Shown: positions 1-13,400 of the stretch, piece by piece
Layout of the letters: every line of letters begins with the position of its first letter
Position numbering within the stretch: the stretch's first letter is position 1
Assembly: GCF_947623445.1 (NCBI RefSeq)
Contig: NC_135241.1
Coordinates: 5,272,501-5,336,500 of the forward strand
Reading direction: 5' to 3'
Length of the DNA: 64,000 nt
Source: Clavelina lepadiformis
Taxonomy: Eukaryota > Chordata > Ascidiacea > Aplousobranchia > Clavelinidae
The notes under the pieces: generated by a model
The model's input: the letters and a program-made list of their open reading frames with translations, nothing else
Database searches by the model: none
What the model was told of the DNA's origin: nothing
Made by a program: the position numbers and the translations under genes

Positions 1-1411
1 ATTTCAAACATTTTTATTGAACTACCGAAAAACGGGGGCATGTATGCCTTGTATGTTACTGCTAAGCGTAAAAAGAAACTGGAGCAAAAACAGTTGCTGT
101 AACACAATTTATGTGTGGGCGTGCAACAGTGTATACTTTGAAAAGCAATTTTAGTGTGGGCAGTAATTCCATCAAAAACTTTAAAAAAGTTGGTAACATA
201 ACTGTCATAATGAAAACAACATAATAAGAAACATATTACAAGTATGAAGCTAAAAGAGTTTACAGGTAACAGCTAAAAAAGTTAACAATTAAGAAAACGA
301 AAAAATAACCAATAGGAATATCGAAAACATGCTGCCATCAATTGCATACTTGAAAAAAGGCCAGTTAGTGAATAGTGAATACTAGTATGACAGGGGTCAA
401 TGACCATCTGCAAACTGGAAAACATTTCAAAACTAATGGACAAATTTTGTAAAACAGTAAACCTGTTTGCAATGGCATATAATCAACTATTAAATTGTAT
501 TAAAATGATATGTTGAAAAATGTTGATGAATTTGCCACAAGTATCATCACTGTCCTCTGATATTTCTCATAACTCAAAATTTCAAAAACAAAATGCAAAT
601 AATATATATATACACATTACATGCTCTATAAAATCTTAAAGGCAATGAATTATTTAAAAAGAAAGTTTAACCAGCAAAAACTGAGCCAAAAAATTAATTT
701 ATTACTTGCAACAAATTAAACTGTATATACTTGATATAATAGTTAACATCCACTTTTCTGTACATTTCGTATAATATATTAAGCTACTATTCAAAACAAG
801 CAATTCTAAATGCATTGAAAGCAACTGCAGCTATACATACAAATGCTATTATCCTGCCCTCCAACTCAGTTTACAACCAAAGAAAAAATGACAATAAATA
901 AGGCAACCTTTGGTATTAAATTACCTTTGGTATTAAACTTTTCACAAAATGAGCTAGTTCCATCATTTTGGGTTTACACAAGTTCAGAACAAGCCTTAGA
1001 ATAATAAATTCCCTTACGCTTTCTCAATCTTGGTTTCAAAAACATACATCAACACATTAAGTAAATCAACTGTGATTACAAGCTATAAAATAACTGCACA
1101 GCTGAACTCATAAACCAATCTGGCAATGAAAATCAATACGAGACATTATGTGCAGCTCCAATGCTTGACAAAGCAATTTAACAGCAATATTTTTAGCTAT
1201 AAGTAGGTATCGTTTCCTGCAGGTTCCACACTGAGGTGCTGTGCGTTGTAATTCACAATCGGTTACTGTGAGAATTGACAAGCCTACTGCTATGTCCATC
1301 ATAGATTATTCAAATGACATTTAATAAAAATGACATCCCTTACCTTTACACTACTAAAGTAGAATTCTAGGTAAAATAAAAATTCAACACAAAGCAGCGT
1401 AACAAACCTAC
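1..1411. other. intronic DNA at the left edge (RALGAPA intron 30)
   Basis: This stretch lies 3' (on the minus strand) of the last RALGAPA exon seen and should be intron. It is AT-rich and I see no further exon matching the part of the RalGAP alpha subunit that follows. The open stretch on the minus strand at about 1,108-1,302 has no good splice frame and resembles nothing I know. Confidence 0.5.
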
Positions 1412-4400
1412 TTTGAAACCCCAAGGAGCAAGCATTCGAAGAGGAGACACTAACACTTCATTATCTTGTGCTGGCTGGCTATCATTTGCCACACCAATAT
1501 TTTGGCGCATCTAGAAAGAAACATACCTAGTTAAAGTTAATGTATGACATGCAATTACACTGAAGAAAAAGGACTTCCTTTGGCGTGCTAGTTGAGCATG
1601 ATAAACGTGCAGTTTATACACAAATTAAAGAAGTCTATGATGCCTTAAAAAATTTTCGGTGTTGTAAAAACTAGGGAATTAGGAAAACACTCTCAGATAA
1701 TAATAGGGTCCTTTGTTTGTTACAAACGAAATAATAATAAAAATATAAAAACTTAATCACTGCGTCAATGTAACTGTTAGCTTCTCTTCGAGCTACAGAT
1801 GTTCTGTTAGCTCTTGAAAGCCGAGGAAAGGCAGGAATTGATGGCATGGAGACAGAAATAGGAGAACGAGGTTCACTGGCAGGTGGTACATTGTGGTCAA
1901 GTATGCTGGCAGGGGTGTTGGGGGCAGTTGTTTCTTCGTCAAAAACAGCATCACTGAACTCTGTGTCAACATCCTGATCTAACTCGGTGATAGTTATGCT
2001 TTCGGAAGCATGTTTTCTTCTAATATCACCATGCCGACTTAGGGGTGAAAGTGTGGTGTTAAATTCTTTGCAAGATTGAACTTGCTTCAACCTGGTATTT
2101 ATGTTTATATCAATGTCAGCTGGTGAGCTACTGGCACGAGTTTGTTGAACTTCGGTGGCAAAACCAAAGTCAAGTGTGGTTTGTGAGCCACCAAAAAGAG
2201 ACTTCAGCCGACGTTTCATACTTTAAAGAGACGTATTAATCTCAATCAATGTCTTAAGTCTTTACCCAGATCTTTTTGCAATAAGAATTTACGTTAAAAT
2301 AATAATAATAGCCAACATATAAAAAACAAAAATAATATGCAGCTGAGTTTCTTAAGTACTTTTATAACCTGGAAATGCTTTTATACTGATCATGTTTTTT
2401 CTTTTTATATATTATGAGCATCTGATTAATTCTGCTTCATTACAAACCTTACTAACATAAACCACCAAGTATATATTATGATCGATATTATTATCGATAT
2501 GTTATCCATTTACTACTTCACACAAAACATATCATGGATCATTATAGTAGATGAATAGCCAGTTACAATAGTTTTCTAGCAAACTGATGAGAAACAGTTT
2601 TTCGGAATCACAAAGCTACTATACAACAAACTATTCTGCAGTGGATGACTGAGCCTACGTATACACCACTTTAATTAGTACCATGCTCAAGATAAATAGA
2701 ATGCCTGTCAGTAACGGTAAATTCAACTTTGCGTCACGAACAGCTTAAACAATGGCCTACGTTGAATGACTGTAGATATGATTGAATCCACTACGCTAAC
2801 TGCTTACTTCTATGCACCGAGGGAAGTAAATATATAACTTACTAATTTAAATTTTCAGTAACAAAGAAGTAAGGTTTCTACTACAATTGCTAACGCAAAA
2901 TAATTGCGAATAAAGCAGCATGACTAATTACAAGCCGTAAAGAATTCTATTTTCGCACAGTCGGTGGTGAATGAAAAAATGAAATCCTTTCTCAATTATT
3001 ACCTCTGTAGCACATTGATTACTATTTTACCAACATTGCTTTGCATGGCACAAGTAAAATAAAATTGCTACGGAACCACAAGTTTACAGAAGAATTTCTA
3101 TCGACGTAGCAAATGGCAATTTTACCCTTTACTCAATAATTGCCGGGTTAAACCCAACTAAAACATAACAAGAACTCAATCATTAGCACGATAACCAAAA
3201 AATAAACACAAGGTGCTAAGCACTAGTTAATGATTAGCAAAATATACACGTGATGCCTCTTCACATCAAACGCATTGTAGACTGTAAATCCATTAACGTG
3301 CAGTATAAAATAAGCTAAATATAAAATACTTCCTTTGAAAACTAGATTTATTGTTGTATAAAATCAGCAAATAAACAATAAATCCTGCAATGGGAACTAA
3401 CAAAAAGAAATATTAGGAATGCTGTACTGGTACAGGATGCTACTACTACCTTAGTGCTGTATATTTTACAATAAACGTTTTGAGATTATCCAGTTCCATT
3501 ATTGGCATGCAAATGAGATTTGTAAGGCTATTCACGAGACAATTAACAGCCTTACAAAAATTCCCCCAAAACTTCCCATACTTTTTTCGTTTCTTCTGTA
3601 ATCATTGCAGCAATTAGTCAGTGAACAAAAATAAATATTTCCCCATGCCAAGACAACACGCTATACTATTGTCACATGTAATCCAATGCATATCTTACTT
3701 TGTTAATTCTTCTCAACCTGTGCATTTAACTCAAAGAACGGGACGGGCACTTTTTATTGCAAGAACATATTAATATTATATCCAGATTAAGTTTAATATG
3801 ATCTAAATAATTCCATAGAAACAAAAAGCTGCTAAAAGTTATTCATACTTTACGAAACATTGTTTTGGTTTTATTCCATTTGCTGATGGCCTTAATTTCA
3901 ATATTTACACAGCGTTAGTGCTGCTGTTCAAATACAACAAACCAGTTAAAAACTATCTCATAAAACAATTTGGTATTATCAACCACAGCTATTATCAAAT
4001 TAGGGTTACAAGTTGCAAGATTATCAGCCAATACATAGTATATCGGTAGATTCTCATAAATTGTTAAGTTTTATTAGTTTCATTAACAACTTAATAATCT
4101 AATAATATTAAACAGTTTGTTTAATAACTTAGTAATACAGTATGTATAAGGATCGTTTAGCATTATAACATCACAACTATAAAGGTAAAATTTATGTTTA
4201 CAAATTTTGCATATATTATAGAAGACCTGGACAAAGATTGCTGCTTACCAACACATCGTTGAGGGAAAGTAAAGAATTATTATATATGGTACAAAAATTT
4301 GAATGGGACGAATAATAACCAGATGAAGTTAAATTGTTAGTGCTTGTTTATTATCATCACATTCCCAACTTCAATCTTTATGCAGTCATTCACCAACAAA

Positions 4401-7400
4401 ATACATTAGTTTTAAAAATCCAATTTATAGAACCATGAAGTTTCACCTTAAACAAAATATCCCACAGCTGATTCAAATGGTAGAAGACCCGCTGATGAAT
4501 CTCTCCATCACTTATCTCATTAACGTCACCAAGAATTCCAAGTAGACGTCGCCATAAAGCCACTGCTACATCCGGGTACCATCCAGTGAGTTTTCCACCA
4601 GCCATTATGCTTTGAGCATTCAAGTCAGTCTTGATACCTTCAGGAAAGTTAGTCATGTGCTTTGCATTAGCAAGTTTTGCGTGATAGGTATCTTGCACAT
4701 ATATGGTAGGTACTGTATATAATAATGTCTTATTTGATTAAAGATAAAAAATTGAGTTGCAATATGCAATGTCATGATCAATCTACCAAGGGTTTCATGT
4801 TGAAAAAACAGTAGGTTTTGATAAAAGAAGTCAAAAAATAAACAACTATCACAGGATTTTTTTTACCTTGTCGCGAGGACAAAACCATAAATTAACAAAT
4901 TTCAGAACATCTTACAAAAATACCTTTTCTCAATTCAACAGTTGTAAAGCTATCATTTAATTTTTCTTCATCTTCTTGTTCGGTGGGAGGTTTCGCTGCA
5001 TAGCAATATATGAATTTCGAAGTCATTTTAAAAATATTAAATAGCATTACCAGGCCTAATACATACGACAACTAATTTACAATGCTGCAATCAATTTATA
5101 CCTATGTGTGGTGTACTGCAGGCTTGAAGCAGGATATCCTCGGTGGATGCCGAGAGCATGTCTTCTTCCTGTTTCTCTTGCTCTTGGGTGTTTGGATCAT
5201 TAATATCTGCATCACAAACATTTAAAGAAATGACATCATCAGCTTTTATTGCTTTGGAAAATTCACTGGAGCTGGCACTCTCAAGGAAAGAGCTCTCTGC
5301 GGGCTGGTCTTCATGAAGAAGAAGTGTGGACGAGTCGTCTCTGTAGGGACAAGGAAGAAATTTAATGATCGACAGCAATGGTTAATGTTTACAACATGAT
5401 CCACAATCTCAAAACCTTTCTCATTTGCATGAATACTTTGGAGTTTGTGTTGAAAAAGTATCTTTGTACATATTAATCCTACAACCAAAAAACTATTATA
5501 CAACAACAACAACGTAAAACTATTATACAACAACCATTAGTAAGTGATCAATTACTTTTCATTCGAGACATTTTGATGAAGCTGATATGGAGGACTTTTA
5601 AGAAGGCTTCCCATGCTATCTGACAGCAAGTCTTCATCTTTATCTATTGAATAAAAACAATCTAAAAATTAGACTCCACCAATCCATAAATTTGAAAAAA
5701 AATGTATTTAAAGGACGGCCATTGCTTGTAGGTTACAAATTGAGAATGTTGGATTTATTAGCTTCTTCACAATTGCCAGTGAGCATATATGCTTGTCCGC
5801 ATTTTGGAAACATGCAATGTAATTATAGAGTTATTAAAGCTACAGGGCATTCATCTACACTGCCTCATCTTAGGTTATTGTAAAGACTAATCTTCTTCGA
5901 TGTTTGAATGTTCAAAATAAAATTAGGATTTCACACTTTTAAACCTCACAGGTGAAAAATTTTTTTAAACCTTTCTCCAGAAATACAACTAGCCTGTCTT
6001 TTCAATGAAACCATGTTTGAATGGAATTTTGTCCTTAATGATTTCGTATATCTGTTGTTGTTGCATTACATAATGAAACATAAACTTAAGCGAAAAAATT
6101 AGTTATGTAAAAATAATAAAAATTTTATAAAAATAAATTTTATTAAAATAACATTTAACCTTGTATATACAAAATTCAAGTATATTAACCAGCATAAGCT
6201 ATCGAAAAAGTACCTTTATTTGTGATGAAGCAATTTCTATTAGCACAAGCATATGCAAAAACAGCAACACAAAATGATAACTATTATATGGCATAATTTA
6301 AAAACATAAAATACTAAATGATAAGTATATAACGTATATGTTGGAAAAGCACACAATTATTAAAGCAACCTCGCTATCTTACTTGTGCAGAACCATAGAT
6401 TACAAAAGTATATAAATGAAAATTTAGTTTATTACAGTCAACCATCAATGCTTCTTGCACTACAAAAATTGTTTGCCTATGTTTGTTTCCACTACGGCTA
6501 AAAACAAGGACCAATCAAAACTAATAAGAACCAATCATGGTCAGTAGCACAACAAATAGCGAAAGCTTGATCTATGCAATTACCAAATTATACCATTCTT
6601 TTGACAGTAAATTTTGCAAGCCAATTGCTTTACTAGTTTAATACAAAGCAGATTCAACTACAGCACCACCATTAGTTATCCATGCAAGCACTTGTTGTGC
6701 TTGTGCCTAGAACATGCATCTGAACAAGAACACCATAAGCAAGACCATAGAAAAAGCCGACATACTGCCTCATCATTGCATGTATCAGAAGAAGCAACAT
6801 TAGATGGATTAAGCAGCGCAGTTACTGGAAGAGCTACAGCCATGCATTAATTAAACAGCAATCCTAACCGTGCATTAACCTAACTCACCCAAGTGTAACG
6901 AAACTCACCACGTGAATCGGAGTTATTCTGAGCATGATTAGTTACGTAAGTGAATGAAGGTGCCTGTGTTGGTGTGACAGGCTGAGGTGTCGATGATATT
7001 ACATTAACAGCAATGGGGGACTGTGTCTGTGGGGGGTCAGGAGAAGGGGTGGCGGCATCGCTATTATTATATGATGGGATGGCAAAATCCATCACCACAT
7101 CCGGTGTGGGTGTGAGAAAATCTAAACCACTTAAACTCGAGGGCGGGGGCAATGCCCTTCTGGCAGGGATAGCAGGCGGGGTTTGTGATAGTGGGGGAAG
7201 AATGGGAAAATTTGGGGGTGAAACCTCAGCAGTATCACTGTAGTCAACTGTAGCATCTTCTGCAGCTGAGTTTGCTGAGGGCACCGGAATTCCGACGCCT
7301 AGCAAGAGAATATGTTATTTCTACTCTGCTGTCATCTCATTATGTCCAGGTCTAATGAAATACTGCATATTAGTAAGCATCATATCAGTTCATTTTTGAG

Positions 7401-10400
7401 AATGTAAAATAAAATTTATTTTAAAACTTATTTGGACATTCTCAATGATATAAACAGCCATTTGTGATGCTTTGCTACTCGCTTTTCAGTTGGAATGAAG
7501 CAACTGTTTACAGAAAGGACAAACTGACTTTAAAGGTTTTAAGCTTCAGTGTAACGGTACCAGCCGTTAGCCAACCATTACACTACAGGCTACAACTACA
7601 TTTTCTAATTTTTTATCAAATAAAATTCCTTATGTGTTAATATCAATGCAGTTCCACATTTAAGTTAAGATGAAATGATCAATCGCATGTATATACAATT
7701 ATACATGTAGCATTGTAGCTGCTATATGTTGAGCTTTTACATAAAGCATTGGTATTAGAAATGGTAAAGCTGGAAATGAAAATAAACAAAAAGTCAATCA
7801 TTGTTGTGATAATGGCGTACGAAACATTTTGAAAAAAAAATTTGTGAATTTTGACTCTCCCCAACATAACATGAAAACTCTATTCCTAAAAATACCTACT
7901 CTGGCTAAAGTTAAGTGCTCCACTAGTTGATACCGTGTCATGCTTGATCACATCGAAGGCATTGTCAAAGGATGCAAATTCCGCAGAGCGACTATCTGCG
8001 CTTTGTGTATCACCTGTCATTACAAACAAGACTTAATACCTGAGAAATGAGGGACAGCTAGTTAATGGAATATGATTTGGTATTTAAACATTGAATGGAA
8101 TATGAAACAAATATGGTAGCTAAACATCACTAGTTCGAAGAGAGGTTCAATCTTTATTTTATAGAAGAGTAAAGCATGTATTACAATAAGCTAGTAGTAA
8201 TTTTACACAAACATGGTGATGTATTTGGACAAGTTGGTAGTAACAATAACGACCGTGTAAAATAAAGTTGGAAACCAGAACATTCAATTTAAAATTTTAC
8301 CATCTGGAAGACTTTGTACCAGTGGATCGGCCCACGGATTCCAGTCTGGGTCTATAGAAGCTGAATCAGTGCTGTGAAGACTAGTGGCTTCATTTGGCCA
8401 TAACTGAAAGATAAAACGTAAAACTCACATTTAACCGTTAATTCAACAAAATTACGAAAAGGTTTTTGAAATTTGCAGCAAATGTAAACATAATTGTGAT
8501 TTTATCTAAAACATTCATGGTATAATCCTAAAACGATATGCTTGGGATATAAAACAAACCTCTTTCGGCTTTTGATCTTTGTAGTTGCTGTGCAGACGTT
8601 CGTGAATAAGCTGATCAAACATATCCTCTTCTGCTTCAAGACTGTTCACGCTAATACTTTCGCTTGCTCCTATACTCCCACTTTGATAGCTGAGAATTTC
8701 ATGTGTGGGCTCCTGCCAGGCTAAAGTGACATGCTTAGGCATAATATGTATGATTTTGGATTAGTTGGACTGTATGTACATTTTATGAAACAGGAATGAG
8801 AAAATAAAGTTTATGAATAAAAAAAAACGTTTTCAACAAACAAGCGCTGAAAAAAATCACAACTCACCAACATGGGGACCATTGCTGTCATGGTGAGGAG
8901 GATGACAACGGTCTGTTGGTTGACCTTCAGAGTCACATCGATGACGTGTGGGGGAGGTAGAAGGAGGACATTCTTTACCTGAAGAGTCAACTTCACATTA
9001 CATGACCAAAAGCTTAAATGCAATGCATGGGTCATAACTGAAGTGTGAGAAGAATACTTGACACTCACCCATAAGGTTAATGTCTGAGGCACTGCTGTGA
9101 CGCTTGAGAACTGTGTTGTTTTCAGTGAAATCGTTTGGACTTGTCAGAAAATTTGACTTAGATACACCTTTACCAGATGAAAGTGCATTTCCGTATGAAG
9201 AAACTTCAGTTACACTTATAGGAACTACACATAAAAATTTGTCTGCATAAACATTTGCAACACTTGCACACAAATGTTTTTTGCTGTATGTCGTTTCCGT
9301 ATACTTGTTTTAGAATATACAAGTGATGTTACAAATACAGATTGAAACAAAACTGAAAACCTTACGTCACGACTTAATACAAAACGTTGCATAAATGTGC
9401 AATTTGTGATTCAGGTTATTACTTGTGCTTGATCTGTGACGTGAAGTCTCCGCGGTAATGTTTTCTGCATAAGGTGGTTTGTCATGCACCGTATTTCCAT
9501 TGATGCTTGAGAGAGGAGATTCTTCTGTTGACGTCATGCGAGGTAGATAAGCTGAATGACTCCTTCGTCTACTTTCTGCTGCTTCCAGGTTTGCAGAAGT
9601 TGATGGAATAGAATCGCGACTCCATCCACGGCTGAAAGAACGCTCAATTGATGATTGCAGGTTGGAACTGTAAGACTTTGCACTACAAACACAGATTGTA
9701 CAGTGTTTTTATGTTACTTCATTGTTATTAACCTATTTTCAAAGAGTAGGAGAAACCAACAATGATTAATTTCATGGTTTAACTCAATAACGTAACAAGT
9801 AATACAATTCGCTTGAGTAAACATACCTATTATCAGACTTCTTTTGCTTTTTATGCTTTTGCTCTGTAAGTCGATCAAGAGGTAGATCTAGAAGCTCTAA
9901 CTTATAGACGTGACGGGATAGCACACGTGTCATGGTCTCCATATTTTTCTGCAAAGTTATGTTAAAAATTTTTGATTCGTGGTTTGTATGGATTTCAGTC
10001 CATTTCGTAATAGTAGCTACGCACAATTTCAAGAGGAATACAAAATATGAAAACACAAATTATCAGCGGTTAGGCTACACCTCACAAAAACAGCTCAGTT
10101 ATACACCAAAGGTACATAAAAAGAATGTCAGCAAATGTTTTTAAATAGTACCGTATTCTTTATTCTAGAATTTTAATAAAAATTTAACAGAAGTTTTCAC
10201 AAAACTTCTTCAACAATTCTACAAAGCATAATCAAGGGACTGTTACTTACATTCCATTCGATGATAAGTTCCAGCCAATGAGTAAGAGAAGACAAGACAT
10301 CTACAAGCTCATCCCACAACTCTCGGGAAACGTGGACAAACAAGTTTGCTTTTATCCAAGAAACGATTAGTGTCTGTACACAATTAGATACTGTAAGAAA

Positions 10401-13400
10401 CAGAGCTAGGTTTGGTCACTGTATGTGAAGAATTTCAATCAAATGGTTCTAGTTTAAGTTATCAAGCTGTGAAAGCACAGTATAGCAGTATTACATGTTC
10501 ATAATAAAGCAGATAAATTTAATACATTGATATTTAATTAATTATAAGTAATAACTAATAATTTTCAATGTATGCTTGTTATGAAAACACAGTGGCGGCA
10601 ATTTGATAATCTTTTAAATGCTTCAACAGACATGATGAACCTGAAACACTGGGCTGGCCAGCTTTCTAGCCGACGATGGAGGCTTGAAAATATCAGGCTC
10701 ATCGTCTTCATCTTGTTCTTGGAGCATCACACGAGTGATGTGGAGCAGCACCCTTAGGAGTTGTCGCCAGGTTACATCGGAGAGGAAAACGTTCATGACC
10801 AGATATCGGTAAATATTAAGGACGCGTTTGCACACGTCAACCTGTAATATGGTAAAATTCCTGATTCATAAACTAAAAACTTCATAGCGGGAATCAGTGC
10901 TTTCTGTAACAACAATGCTTTTAAAACTTCTTAAAAGAAGTGATAAACTAGCCAGTACAGTATATATGTAACTAAGTAATCATTGAAAAACCTTATACCT
11001 GTGCTTGTGTAAGTTTAGCAGCATTGCTTGGTGGTTCAACAAGGAAAACATGGGCGGAGTTGGTTATGAAAAGCTGCAATGTACCTTGGCTGCCTGCACG
11101 TACCTGACATATAACACAGCTCATAAGTTAAATTAACAAGAAATCTACTGCATACAAAACTGCAAAAAAGAAACACATAAAACTAAGTATCAAATAGACA
11201 AACTCTGGTTGACAGGGCATCATTTATGACAGGGTGAAGTTGGCCTCTCATGTATGAAACATTTCGTAGGGATGCAGAAGATTGCAGTGGTTGTTTACTA
11301 TCAGATTCGTCTCTGTTTAACATTGCATCCTATATGTGCAATAATAGCAGAATAAGTGAATCAATAAGTGAATCACAAGCAGCAGCTAAGGAAGAGATGA
11401 TCAAGATGAAGCGTTAAGTCAAAGATAATGGAAAATGATTGCAAGTGCGAACAAAAGTTAATCCAGAGAAAGACTTTTGAATTGAACAATATGAAATATA
11501 TGATGACATATTAACCTCATCTTCTTCTTCAGACTCATCCTCCATAAAAATTGGAAGATCATTATCTTGAATCCATTCCTGATATACCTTGACAACTCTT
11601 CGCATGGTTGGAACTTCTGTCAACGGCAACATGAATGCCTAAAATACAAACATCCAAAAATGGCGGTTCAAAATTCAAAGAGATGCTCATGCTTCATATT
11701 TTGTAAACAAAAGGAACTTTCAAAACATCAAAATGATTTCGGAGTGACATGGTATTACCTGTCGAAAGAGCTCATGGACAATATTGATGTTTTGTCGAGT
11801 GGAATAAAGGACATTTCGCACCAGTTCTTCCTCAGTGGCAGCACTTGATCGAAGTTTATCATCTAAACTTGACAGACTTGAGATACTTGGTTCCTGCATA
11901 CAGGAACACCTCACGCATAGAGACTTAGATGAGAACTATACTTAGGGCAAACGTATTAAAGGTGAGTCTCGGTAGGTGAGAAGTGAGAACCATAAAACCG
12001 AGCAATCAACCAAATAGTAGGCTGGGTAAATATTTAACCCAGGTCAGTTTGAGTTACTGGTGAGTATTTGAAAGTGTGAATATTACAATCAAACAATGCT
12101 GATATTGTTACTTAATGTTCTATCTTTCATCTTTGTTTACTGTTTACACCATCATAGACAGGGCAAGACTTTTTATAGTTTTAACTTGTGTGATTGTAGA
12201 CTTATGAAATAGCACATGATTTTATCAGCTGTCTTCATAGCAAATATAGTCAAGTGGGGCAAAAAAATGCAAAATTGACAAACTTTTGATTTTCTCGCTA
12301 AAAAATGGGCCAAAAAGTCAAGTTTTACCCTCTATTGATCAATATTAATATTCCATTGATGTATCCAAAAAATTGGAGCATTATGTTTATTCTTTTTATT
12401 TTTATCGAATATTTTGTGTTGTTTTTTTTTTCCCAGTGTTTGGGGCAATAAAAACCATGCTCGGGGTAAAAAAAAACAATCAATTTCGACAGCAAATTTT
12501 GTTTATTAAATACAACATAATGCAGAAGAAATAACAATATATACAGATGAGGATGAAACTGTAACATCTTGTTCAAACAAACAAAAAAGTTTATGCATTA
12601 TGAAGTCTATATTTGCTTAGGAACACAAATTTTTCTTTCACTTCCTCTTCTTCGGCAAAACCAAAATATGATTTTGCACGTCCGACAGAAGTTAACACTG
12701 CGGTTGAAGGACCCCAAAAACAATTTTCAACGGTGACTATATCTATGTCTTCCTTAGTTTGCCAGTCCCAATACACTGCATCTTCTGAAGTTGATTTCTT
12801 GTCCCAAAACTTAAATTCAACTTGCTCAATTTTTCCATCAACCTCGTCTCTGAAGACCTTCAGAAGTTTTCCCCAATAATATGTTTTTGGCTTCTCCCAA
12901 AACACTGCAAAGTACTTTACAACTTGCTTTTTGTTTATTTCCAATTTAAATGTTCTCTTTTCTCTCTTCTGTTCATTTACACTTTCTTCAGTTACATCTC
13001 TTCTCTCTTCCTCTACATCTTCCATTCTAACAACTGTGTCTTCTCTTGTTTTGTCATTCATTTCTTCAGATTCATCGTCAGACTCTTCTACCATCTCATC
13101 CTCTGTATCTACTCTCCTCATGTCTTCATCCATTTGTCTTTGAATTTCCCGCTCCATCCTTCTTTCTATTTCTTCCTCCTCCTCCAAGTCCAGTGAATTT
13201 ATTTCTTCATCTTCGTATGCGTTCCTTCTCCTTCTCCCAGCTTTTCTCTTTTTTGCAATTGTTCCATTTGCTTCAAAGTTTTCAACTTGCTCGTTAAATT
13301 CTTCATTTGTTAAAATGCTTCCATTCATCTTCACTCTTTTTTCTTTTTTTCTTCTTGTCATTTGTTTGTCGTCCCCTTGATTTTAACACACTTTCTATCG

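Noticed and set aside
1108..1302. Minus-strand 64-residue ORF as the next RALGAPA exon
   Set aside because: Its sequence (DCELQRTAPQCGTC) does not match the conserved part of RalGAP alpha that should follow, and the acceptor frame does not fit.
8811..9092. Minus-strand 93-residue open frame
   Set aside because: It overlaps RALGAPA exon 21 (8,868-8,978) in the wrong frame; the in-frame reading joins exons 20 and 22 exactly.
12613..13297. Plus-strand Ser/Cys/Phe-rich open frames
   Set aside because: They are the reverse of the Glu/Arg/Lys-rich transposon frame; their composition follows from that and there are several overlapping ones.
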